Source: Acidobacteriaceae bacterium
Lineage (GTDB): Bacteria; Acidobacteriota; Terriglobia; Terriglobales; Acidobacteriaceae
Assembly: GCA_025462735.1 (NCBI GenBank)
Contig: JAOAPC010000011.1
Span: 186,001 to 250,000 of the forward strand
DNA: 64,000 nucleotides
Direction of reading: 5' to 3'
Within the stretch, counting starts at the first letter, position 1. Every line of letters begins with the position of its first letter. The notes under the pieces are model-generated. The model worked only from the letters and a program-made list of their open reading frames with translations. It was not told where the DNA came from and made no database searches. The translations under genes were made by a program, and so were the position numbers. Positions 7,993-15,688 of this stretch are shown here, one piece after another.

Positions 7993-8734
7993 ATACATCC
8001 TCTTCTATTCTGCCCTGATCGGCGTCTGGGCGCTGCTGGCAAAATTGCACGTGTGGCCGCCTTATATTTTTCCAACGCCCTGGGGCGTCGCTGAAACATT
8101 ATGGGCAGGTTTCGCCGATCACAGTTTCTGGATCGCAATTGGCGTCAGCATGAAGCGTATGCTGATCGGCTATGGGATTTCGGTCGTGCTGGGTTTGATC
8201 CTGGGCCTGGGTGTAGCCAGCAACAAGTTTCTTGAGGATACCGTCGGCGGGCTTTTGGTCAGCCTTCAAAGCCTTCCAAGCATTTGTTGGCTGCCGATTG
8301 CCGTGTTGTGGTTTGGTTTGACCGAGAAAGCGATTCTGTTTGTCGTCATCATGGGGTCGTTGCTATCGGTGACTATCAGCATGGAGACCGGCCGCAAGCA
8401 GCTGCCGAAAATTTACAGCATGGCCGGGCGTAACCTGGGCGCGCGTGGACTGCGGTTGTTCCTGCATGTAACCTTGCCCGCCAGCTTGCCATATATCGTT
8501 ACTGGCTTGAAACAGGGCTGGGCATTTGCCTGGCGCTCGCTCATTTCAGGGGAAATGATCTTTGTAAGTCTTGGCTTAGGCCAATTGCTGATGATGGGAC
8601 GCGACTTGAACGATATGAGCCAGGTCGTCGCCGTAATGATTCTCATCATTGCGCTTGGCTATCTTGTCGACGGTCTGATCTTCAAAACTATTGAAAGCCG
8701 CCTCCAGCAGCGCTGGGGTTTGGCAACTGCATAG
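7976..8734 (+). CDS. Sulfonate/taurine-type ABC transporter permease
   Basis: This permease has about six transmembrane helices and the EAA loop 'LGARGLRLFLHVTLPASLPYI' region that contacts the ATPase. The N-terminal motif 'WPPYIFPTPWGVAETL' is typical of SsuC/TauC. I chose the TTG at 7976, preceded by a GAAGAGGAG ribosome site, because upstream in-frame ATG codons lie inside the ATPase reading frame and add an unlikely basic stretch. It overlaps the ATPase gene by 17 bases. Together with the two preceding genes it forms a complete importer. Confidence 0.88.
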   Translation: MKRTLRYILFYSALIGVWALLAKLHVWPPYIFPTPWGVAETLWAGFADHSFWIAIGVSMKRMLIGYGISVVLGLILGLGVASNKFLEDTVGGLLVSLQSLPSICWLPIAVLWFGLTEKAILFVVIMGSLLSVTISMETGRKQLPKIYSMAGRNLGARGLRLFLHVTLPASLPYIVTGLKQGWAFAWRSLISGEMIFVSLGLGQLLMMGRDLNDMSQVVAVMILIIALGYLVDGLIFKTIESRLQQRWGLATA

Positions 8735-8785
8735 ATTGGCAACTGCATAACAGTTTGTCGTGAGAGTTTTTTTACCCGTAATGTC

Positions 8786-8798
8786 TACTAAGTTAGTA
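8786..8798. promoter_or_regulatory. Perfect 13-bp palindrome upstream of the porin gene
   Basis: The site tactaa-g-ttagta is a perfect inverted repeat 64 bases before the porin ATG. It is followed by a related 'atactaggtaac' sequence. It is a candidate operator, perhaps for the Rrf2 regulator of this module, but no experimentally known consensus is matched. Confidence 0.4.
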
Positions 8799-8861
8799 AG
8801 GATACTAGGTAACGGCTATTTTGCGGGAATGACCCGCGTCCAAAAGGAGAGTACCGGTCAC

Positions 8862-10610
8862 ATGAGGCATAGCTTTCGTTGGTTGGGGATTTTCATCATC
8901 GCACTTCCGCTGAGCACATCGCTCTTGGCGCAGACTACTACCACCACGCCACCGAAGAAGAAGCGTGTCAAAACGGCCGCTGCTGCTCCTGCCGCTTCAC
9001 AGCAGGACGTGCAAACTCTTCGCGATCTGGTACTGGCGCAGCAAAAACAGCTGGAGGCCCAGAACCAGCAGGTGCATCAATTGCAGGACCAACTGCACGA
9101 GGTGTTGGACGCAGTTCAGCAGTCCAACGCGACTACGCAGAAACTGCAGGGCGGCGCCGAGCAGGCACAGGCTACCGCTGCTCAGGCTCAGCAGTCCGCG
9201 ACAGACGCGCAACATGCAGCCGCAGCGGCAACATCAGCCGCGGTTTCTGCCACCTCCGCTACGAGTCTGCTTGAGAAGCAATCGAAAGCAGAGCAGACCA
9301 AACTCGAGGCGTTCCAAAATGTTCTTGGTCGCTTTCGCTTATCTGGTGACATCCGCATGCGCGGCGAGAACTTCACCCAAACCGGCACTCAGGACCGCAA
9401 CCGCGCACGTGTCCGCATTCGGTTAGGGCTCGACGGACAGCTCAACGAAGATTTCGTCGGCAGCATCGCCTTGGCGACCGGCTCGCTCGGAGACCCCACC
9501 ACCACAAATGAAACACTAACGAACGCTTTTGATCGTAAGACGTTTTCTTTAGACCGAGGCTACATCACCTATAGTCCGGTAGCGCATTCCTGGCTGTCGC
9601 TCACCGGAGGAAAGTTTCCTTATTTGTGGCAGCGCACTTCGGTGACGGGCGACCCAGACCTGAACCCCGAAGGCTTCGACCAGAAGATTTCGTTCAATTA
9701 CAAAGGCTTCGTTCAGAACTTCACGCTGCAGGCCATGGAACTGCTCTATAACGAGAGCTCCACTGGACAGGACTCATACGTTCTCGGTGCGCAGGCACAA
9801 GCCCGCCTGAAGGCCGGTCCATGGACAGCAACCGCCTCCGTTTTGAATCAGCATTGGAACCGTCCGGACGCCCTGCTCCAGGCCACCGCATTTGAAGTGG
9901 GCGCTACCACAACAGGATCCTCCACTGTCGGTTCCCTCCCCGTGCCTGGGGAAGGCCAGGGCTGCTCGACCAATGGCAATTTGCCCAAATTTGCGCCGTG
10001 CGCATTGGCTCCGAACGGGATGACTAATGCCACCTTTATCGATGCTTCAGGCAAGCCGCATTTTTATTCGGGCTTTGATCTGCTGGACTTCATTGTCAAC
10101 AACCAGATCCAGACAGGGGCGAACAAGTTCCCGATTAATTTGATTCTCGAATACGAACAGAACCTGGATGCGGCAACACATCCTCTTTCAGCTGGAAAGG
10201 GCAATCCGGTTATGACGGACCTCGGTAGCCAGAACAAGACATACAGCGGCGACTTCAGCGTAGGCCGTGCCGTGCGCAGAAACGATCTGTTGTTCGGATA
10301 CGCATGGCTGCGGCAGGAACAAGATGCTGTTCTTGCCTCCATCGCAGAGAGCGATCAGCGCGCGCCCACAAATATTCTTCAGAACCGCGTGTATGCGAAC
10401 TGGAAAGTGCGCTCCAATACTCTCGCCAGCTTTACCTGGTGGTACGGGCGGACGTTGAACACTAACTTGGAGAATAATGCCGCGCTGTTCAACAACTGGG
10501 GTGGATTCGTCAGCAATGCCGCTGTAGCCGGAAAGAGCACGATCTCGGCGCCTGGGCAGCAGGAGCCCTGGCTAAATCGTTTCCAGTTTGACCTGATCTA
10601 CACTTATTAA
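8862..10610 (+). CDS. Putative outer-membrane porin with N-terminal coiled coil
   Basis: The protein has a signal peptide ending near 'LLAQ', a Thr/Pro/Lys-rich segment, and a long Gln/Ala-rich coiled coil (about residues 45-145). A beta-barrel of roughly 400 residues follows, with 'LSGDIRMRGENF' at its start and alternating aromatic strands up to the terminal '...FDLIYTY' aromatic end. This matches the 'putative porin' families found with substrate-specific importers. The coiled coil may anchor or trimerise the porin in the periplasm. The ATG at 8862 was chosen because the signal peptide starts there; an AAAGGAGAG site lies 12-20 bases before. It is probably the outer-membrane entry for the sulfonate importer, by position. 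Confidence 0.8.
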   Translation: MRHSFRWLGIFIIALPLSTSLLAQTTTTTPPKKKRVKTAAAAPAASQQDVQTLRDLVLAQQKQLEAQNQQVHQLQDQLHEVLDAVQQSNATTQKLQGGAEQAQATAAQAQQSATDAQHAAAAATSAAVSATSATSLLEKQSKAEQTKLEAFQNVLGRFRLSGDIRMRGENFTQTGTQDRNRARVRIRLGLDGQLNEDFVGSIALATGSLGDPTTTNETLTNAFDRKTFSLDRGYITYSPVAHSWLSLTGGKFPYLWQRTSVTGDPDLNPEGFDQKISFNYKGFVQNFTLQAMELLYNESSTGQDSYVLGAQAQARLKAGPWTATASVLNQHWNRPDALLQATAFEVGATTTGSSTVGSLPVPGEGQGCSTNGNLPKFAPCALAPNGMTNATFIDASGKPHFYSGFDLLDFIVNNQIQTGANKFPINLILEYEQNLDAATHPLSAGKGNPVMTDLGSQNKTYSGDFSVGRAVRRNDLLFGYAWLRQEQDAVLASIAESDQRAPTNILQNRVYANWKVRSNTLASFTWWYGRTLNTNLENNAALFNNWGGFVSNAAVAGKSTISAPGQQEPWLNRFQFDLIYTY

Positions 10611-10641
10611 TGAGTCGGACGCGTCGTGAATGGAGGATTTT

Positions 10642-11052
10642 ATGCACCGCAATATTAGCGTAGCTGCAACAGCGTTGTTGCTATTCTCAATGAGCGCGTT
10701 TGCTCAACAGACGTCAGCGCCGGATGAAGGCAAGCAGGAGTCGACCAAAATTACCGTGCGCGGATGCCTGCGAAGTGAGCGCGGGAATTACATACTGATC
10801 GCAGACAGGACTGGCACAATCTATGCCCTGCAGGGGGTGGGCAACAAACTCGACCGCTTCCTGCGCAAAGAAGTGGAGGTCACGGGCGAAAGCAAGCCGG
10901 GAAGCGTTAAGACAGGAATAAGACCGGAAAAAGAGGGCAGCAATCCCAGCGACACGGTTCACGGCGTCGATGGCGTGCCGTTAGAGGTGAAAGATATCAA
11001 CAGCGATATCCGAATCGTTGCCAAGCACTGTAAGGCCGCAGACCAACAATAA
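10642..11052 (+). CDS. Small secreted OB-fold-like protein (DUF5818-like)
   Basis: A GGAGG ribosome site five bases before the ATG fixes the start at 10642. The 136-residue product has a signal peptide ending near 'AFAQQ'. Its core has the pattern 'VRGCLRSERGNYILIADRTGTIYAL ... EVEVTGE', which resembles small BOF/DUF5818-like OB-fold proteins common in Acidobacteriota. A second Cys near the C-terminus could pair with the one in 'RGCL'. It lies between the porin and sulfite oxidase genes in the same direction and probably belongs to the module. Its biochemical role is unknown. Confidence 0.7.
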   Translation: MHRNISVAATALLLFSMSAFAQQTSAPDEGKQESTKITVRGCLRSERGNYILIADRTGTIYALQGVGNKLDRFLRKEVEVTGESKPGSVKTGIRPEKEGSNPSDTVHGVDGVPLEVKDINSDIRIVAKHCKAADQQ

Positions 11053-11141
11053 CAGCCGTGCGATTGCTCTCGCGCACCATCTTTCGATCGCGAGTCGAAC
11101 CCGGGCGCGCCCCGGAGTAGCCTAATTTGAACGGAGCAAGT

Positions 11142-12323
11142 ATGAACTCGCGCCGCCATTTTTTGAAAGACGCGTCCCTGGCGGTTACTGCCGCAATAGC
11201 GACGCGTCCTTTATTGGGCTGGGCTGCGAACCAGGCGGCTTCCAAGCAGAGCGCGCCGGTCGTGCCGGGAGCGGACGGCATGATCATCAGGTCTTTGCGC
11301 TTTCTCGACCTGGAGATGCCGCCCGAGTTTGCGAATTCCTGGCTCACGCCAGTGCCGCACTTTTATATTCGCAATCACATGTTCGAGCCTGCCAAGGTAG
11401 ATGCCGCACAGTGGAAAGTAAGTATCGGCGGCGAGGTTGAGAAGCCCCTCACCTTGGGATTGAGTGACTTAATGCGACTCGATCAGCACTCGGTCACCAA
11501 CACTCTGGAGTGCGCGGGCAACGGCCGTGCATTTCAGAATCCTAAAGTACCTGGAATCCAATGGCAGCGTGGCGCGGTAGGCAACGCTCGTTTCTCCGGG
11601 CCGCGCGTTGCTGATGTATTGCAGCGGGCCGGTGTGAAGCCTTCCGGCAAGCACGTCATGTTTCGCGGGCTGGATGAAGTTCCCGGGAATGTGCCGCCAT
11701 TTGTGCGAAGCATTCCCATCGAGAAGGCGTTAGATACCGACACTCTGATTGCTACCCACACGAACGGCGCTCCGCTCACGTCTCATCATGGGTTTCCGGC
11801 GCGCGCGTTGGTCCCAGGATGGATCGGTGCAGCTTCTTGCAAATGGCTGACTGAAATTAAAATTCTTGAAAAGGAATACGAAGGCAATTTCATGAAGCCC
11901 GGTTACAGATACCCCAATCAGCCGGTTGCGCCCGGAGCAGCGGTCAATCCGGACGACACGCATCCGCTCACCGCTCTGACGGTGAAGTCCATCATCGGGG
12001 GGCCGAATGACGGTTCAAAATTAAGAGTGGGTCCAGTTCACGTTTACGGCGCGGCCTGGGCTGGCGAAGCCGACATCGTGAAGGTCGAAGTCTCTACCGA
12101 TGCGGGCGAGACTTGGAAGCCGGCCATGTTAGGCAAGGAGCGGGCGCATTATGCCTGGCGCTTGTGGAGCTATCCGTGGAAGCCGGCGGAGAGTAGTCAA
12201 TACACAATCCTGTCGCGGGCCACGGACAGCCAGGGTCGCGTCCAGCCTGATACCGCCGCGTGGAATCCGAGCGGATATCTGTATAACGCCATTGACCGGG
12301 TGAGCGTCTATGTCCAAGCTTAA
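11142..12323 (+). CDS. Periplasmic molybdopterin sulfite oxidase (SorA-like)
   Basis: The N-terminus 'SRRHFLKDASLAVTAA' is a Tat signal, so the folded, cofactor-loaded enzyme is exported. The oxidoreductase molybdopterin-binding domain shows 'TLECAGNGR' with the Mo-ligating Cys124, 'HHGFPARALVPGW', and a C-terminal Mo-co dimerisation domain (from about 'PLTALTVKSII'). Sulfite oxidases of this type convert sulfite to sulfate and pass electrons to a cytochrome c. The start at 11142 has a GGAG site five bases upstream. The cytochrome gene overlaps its 3' end by 14 bases, matching the SorAB arrangement. YedY-type activity on other sulfoxides cannot be excluded, but the context favours sulfite. 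Confidence 0.88.
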   Translation: MNSRRHFLKDASLAVTAAIATRPLLGWAANQAASKQSAPVVPGADGMIIRSLRFLDLEMPPEFANSWLTPVPHFYIRNHMFEPAKVDAAQWKVSIGGEVEKPLTLGLSDLMRLDQHSVTNTLECAGNGRAFQNPKVPGIQWQRGAVGNARFSGPRVADVLQRAGVKPSGKHVMFRGLDEVPGNVPPFVRSIPIEKALDTDTLIATHTNGAPLTSHHGFPARALVPGWIGAASCKWLTEIKILEKEYEGNFMKPGYRYPNQPVAPGAAVNPDDTHPLTALTVKSIIGGPNDGSKLRVGPVHVYGAAWAGEADIVKVEVSTDAGETWKPAMLGKERAHYAWRLWSYPWKPAESSQYTILSRATDSQGRVQPDTAAWNPSGYLYNAIDRVSVYVQA

Positions 12324-12639
12324 GCTGCTCGCCTTGTGCGTCTTCGCCTTTTGCCTGGGAGTCTTCGCCTCGGAACAGCCGTCTGGCGTCCCCGAACTGC
12401 CTCCGGGAGCAATACAGAACAAAGCGCGTACAGCGTGCACCACTTGTCACGATGCGCACATCATTGTGCAGCAGAGGCTGAGCAAAGCGGCGTGGGGAAA
12501 AGAAGTGGACAAGATGATCAAGTGGGGAGCGATCGTAAATCCGTCTGATCGCGACGCACTGGTTGAGTATTTCAGTACAAACTTTGCGCCCGACAAACCC
12601 GCCTACGTGGCCCAACGCTCGGCTCCGAGCAAGCGCTGA
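12310..12639 (+). CDS. Periplasmic c-type cytochrome, electron acceptor of sulfite oxidase (SorB-like)
   Basis: This 109-residue protein has a signal peptide, a single haem-c motif CTTCH (Cys43, Cys46, His47) and a likely Met ligand downstream ('DKMIKW'). Its gene overlaps the sulfite oxidase gene. The pair would pass two electrons from sulfite, one at a time, to the respiratory chain. The size and single haem fit SorB. A weak basic C-terminus follows the haem domain. Confidence 0.85.
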   Translation: MSKLKLLALCVFAFCLGVFASEQPSGVPELPPGAIQNKARTACTTCHDAHIIVQQRLSKAAWGKEVDKMIKWGAIVNPSDRDALVEYFSTNFAPDKPAYVAQRSAPSKR

Positions 12640-12747
12640 GCGTTCCTTCAGTGCATGTCATTATCTTGCTTGCGGTAAGGTCGCGAGTCTTGGCTCTCAT
12701 ATCCGCTGATTCTCAATTATGATCAAGCTGAGTTCCAGGAGGGAAAC

Positions 12748-13710
12748 TTGGCCGTTCTCGTTGTTGGAGGCGCTGGATACATCGGCAGCCACGCGGCTCA
12801 CGTTCTCCGCCGCAAAGGCTACGATGTCATCATTTACGACAATCTTTGTACCGGCCACAAAGAGTTGGCGGAGGGATTTGAGCTGATCGTTGGCGACATC
12901 GCAGACACTGCGAAAATCGCCAAGGTGCTCACGCGCTGCGATTCGGTTATGCACTTCGCGGCCCACGCCTATGTGGGCGAGTCGGTGCAGAATCCAAAGA
13001 AATACTTTCACAACAACGTGACCGCCGCGCTGACGCTGCTCGACACGGTCATGGAATCGCGCGTGCGGAAATTTATTTTCTCTTCCACATGCGCTGTTTA
13101 TGGCAATCCCGTGAAGGTGCCGATCACAGAAAGCAATCCGCGCCAGCCGGTGAATCCCTACGGCGCGACCAAGTTGGCATTTGAGAACGCTCTAGAGGCT
13201 TACGGTCGAGCTTACGCACTCCGCTTTGTTTCTTTCCGGTATTTCAACGCTGCCGGGGCGGATGAGAGCGGAAAGATCGGCGAAAGTCATGACCCGGAGA
13301 CGCACCTGATCCCGCTTATCTTTCAAGCCGCCCAGGGCAAGCGTGCTGCACTCGATATTTTTGGCGACGATTACCCCACAGCCGATGGAACCTGCATTCG
13401 CGACTACATCCACGTCACCGATCTCGCCGAAGCGCACGTGGCCGGGCTCGAATATCTCGCGAAAGGCGAGTCGGCAGCGATGAATCTCGGAACTGGCGAG
13501 GGCTGTTCCGTGAAGGACGTGGTCGCAGCGGTGGAACGCATCAGCGGAAGCAAGGTGCCAACCCACATCGCCGAGCGTCGTATGGGCGACCCACCTGAAC
13601 TTGTGGCTGATCCTTCACTTGCGGAGAAACTGCTGAAGTGGAAAGCCAAGCGCTCACTCGACGAGATTATTTCGACCGCATGGAAGTGGGCACAAAAACG
13701 AACGTCTTAA
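12748..13710 (+). CDS. galE: UDP-glucose 4-epimerase
   Basis: The 320-residue protein has the NAD-binding 'GGAGYIGSH' at its N-terminus, the catalytic serine region 'SSTCAVYG', the Tyr-x3-Lys pair in 'NPYGATK', 'RYFNAAGA', and the C-terminal 'LNLGTG'-like and 'RRMGDPPEL' motifs. It interconverts UDP-glucose and UDP-galactose for polysaccharide synthesis. The start is a TTG with a strong AGGAGGG site a few bases upstream. It stands alone on the plus strand. Confidence 0.95.
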   Translation: MAVLVVGGAGYIGSHAAHVLRRKGYDVIIYDNLCTGHKELAEGFELIVGDIADTAKIAKVLTRCDSVMHFAAHAYVGESVQNPKKYFHNNVTAALTLLDTVMESRVRKFIFSSTCAVYGNPVKVPITESNPRQPVNPYGATKLAFENALEAYGRAYALRFVSFRYFNAAGADESGKIGESHDPETHLIPLIFQAAQGKRAALDIFGDDYPTADGTCIRDYIHVTDLAEAHVAGLEYLAKGESAAMNLGTGEGCSVKDVVAAVERISGSKVPTHIAERRMGDPPELVADPSLAEKLLKWKAKRSLDEIISTAWKWAQKRTS

Positions 13711-13857
13711 TAAAGCAGGTACGATTGAGACGCGGCGAAGCCGCCGCGCCTTGTCATCTCTGAAAGAGTACGTGTCCTTTGCGGTTACCCCAGCCAAACA
13801 GCACGTGAAAACTCCTCGAATTTACTGCATAATCAGGCCGGCAACATCAGCCGCACT

Positions 13858-15678
13858 GTGCAGATATCTGAATTGGAATTCGAGCAACTGCTTCGGCAAG
13901 TTCGGGAGTTGACGGCCCGCGTCCATCGCCTCGAGGAGCGTTTGGGTGTTCAAGCCTCGACACTTAGTTCCCAGCAACGCTCCGAGTCTTATGTGGAACC
14001 GCCGCCCGCTCCGCCAGCGCGGGCCACGCCGCCCTCACAACCACCGCCACGGCAAATCCAGCCTGCGCTCTTGCATGTGTCGCAAGGATCCAGCGATCTC
14101 GAATCCCGCATTGGATCTCACTGGCTCAACCGGGTTGGCATTGCGGCGGTGCTCATCGGTGTCTCCTTCTTTCTGGATTATGCGTTCGAAAACAATTGGA
14201 TCGGTCCTTCGGCGCGGGTTGTTATTGGTCTGTTCGCCGGCATCGCCGTGGTTCTCTGGAGCGAGCGTTTTCGCAAACGCGGATACGACATTTTTTCGTA
14301 TTCGCTAAAGGCCGTCGGCATTGGCGTTCTCTATCTTTCCCTTTGGGCATCCTTTCAGGTTTACCACCTGCTGCCTTCGAATCTGGTCTTCGCGGCGATG
14401 ATTGTGGTTACCGCGTCTACCTGCGCCCTGGCAATCGCGCAAAACGCGGAAGTCCTCGCCATCTTTGCCATTGCCGGGGGATTCGCTACTCCCGGGCTGC
14501 TCTCCGCCGGGGAGAACCACGAGATCGTTCTATTTTCTTACCTCGCCTTGCTTGATCTCGGACTTCTCGCGCTCACAATGATGAAACCCTGGCGGCGCAT
14601 CTCTGTCCTGGGATTCATCGGTACCCTCATTTATTACGTCGGCTGGTATGGAGAGTTCTACGACCGCACTCAACTCACTTCGACTCTGATTTTCGCCAGT
14701 CTGTTCTTTGCACTTTTCGCCGCCGCGCCGTTTCTGATTTTGCGGCAGAATAGCGGCCGCAGTATTCCCCTGGCCTTGGCCTTTGCCAACTGCGTCACGT
14801 ATTTCCTGCAAGGCTACGTGATGCTCAACGCCATCAGCTCTACCGAGACGGCCTGGTTTGCACTTCTGCTGGCCACGGTTTATCTGCTGCTGGTCCGCAT
14901 CAAGGTGGGGGCATCCGATGCCATCGCCGAGAATAGCCTGCGGTTGATGCACCTGGCTTTGGCGATCGGTCTGATCACGATTGCCATCCCTATTCGCCTC
15001 GAAGCTCACGCCATCACTATTGGCTGGCTTGTAGAGTCGGCAGCGTTGCTCTGGGTTGCCGGGCGGCTGAAATCTGATCTGCTGAATGCGTTCGCGCTCG
15101 CAGCTCTGGCCCTCGGCCTCGTGCGCTTGCTTTTCATCGATAGTTTCGAACCCTTGACTCTCCTTTTCAATAGCCGCATGGCCGTGTACGCCGTTGCCAT
15201 CGCGGTGCTGGGCTACGCTGCATTTCAGAACGCAGGACACGAAAACGAAAAGCGGAGAATCGCCGCTGCCGTGGCCCTCATCGCGCTGAACGTGGTTGCG
15301 CTGCGAGGCCTGAGCTTGGAAGTCACCGATTACTACGCACGCCAGATGCCGATCACGTTCGGAAATTATTGGAGCCCGGCAGCTTTATTGCAAAGGCGCT
15401 CTGTCCTTATCGCGAGAGATTTTACCTACTCCGCTTTGTGGATGGCGTATGGCGCACTGCTTATGATCATTGGATTCTGGCGCGCTTCCGCATTCGTGCG
15501 CTGGCAGGCGCTGGTGCTCATTGCGCTGACGACGCTCAAAGTTTTTGTCTACGACACCTCTGAGCTTGATCGCATTTACCGCATTCTGAGTTTTGTGGTT
15601 CTCGGTATTCTGCTGCTCGCGATTTCCTTCGCCTATCAGCGCAATTGGCTGAAGCTTCCGTCCACGAAAACGTCTTAG
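13858..15678 (+). CDS. DUF2339 polytopic membrane protein
   Basis: The protein starts at a GTG with a short coiled coil (residues 4-30) and a Pro-rich linker. It continues with the DUF2339 signature 'ESRIGSHWLNRVGIAAVLIG' region and more than twelve hydrophobic helices spread over 500 residues. Members are widespread and uncharacterised inner-membrane proteins. The gene is convergent with ftsK, with only ten bases between their stop codons. Confidence 0.85.
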   Translation: MQISELEFEQLLRQVRELTARVHRLEERLGVQASTLSSQQRSESYVEPPPAPPARATPPSQPPPRQIQPALLHVSQGSSDLESRIGSHWLNRVGIAAVLIGVSFFLDYAFENNWIGPSARVVIGLFAGIAVVLWSERFRKRGYDIFSYSLKAVGIGVLYLSLWASFQVYHLLPSNLVFAAMIVVTASTCALAIAQNAEVLAIFAIAGGFATPGLLSAGENHEIVLFSYLALLDLGLLALTMMKPWRRISVLGFIGTLIYYVGWYGEFYDRTQLTSTLIFASLFFALFAAAPFLILRQNSGRSIPLALAFANCVTYFLQGYVMLNAISSTETAWFALLLATVYLLLVRIKVGASDAIAENSLRLMHLALAIGLITIAIPIRLEAHAITIGWLVESAALLWVAGRLKSDLLNAFALAALALGLVRLLFIDSFEPLTLLFNSRMAVYAVAIAVLGYAAFQNAGHENEKRRIAAAVALIALNVVALRGLSLEVTDYYARQMPITFGNYWSPAALLQRRSVLIARDFTYSALWMAYGALLMIIGFWRASAFVRWQALVLIALTTLKVFVYDTSELDRIYRILSFVVLGILLLAISFAYQRNWLKLPSTKTS

Positions 15679-15688
15679 GGACAGGCCG

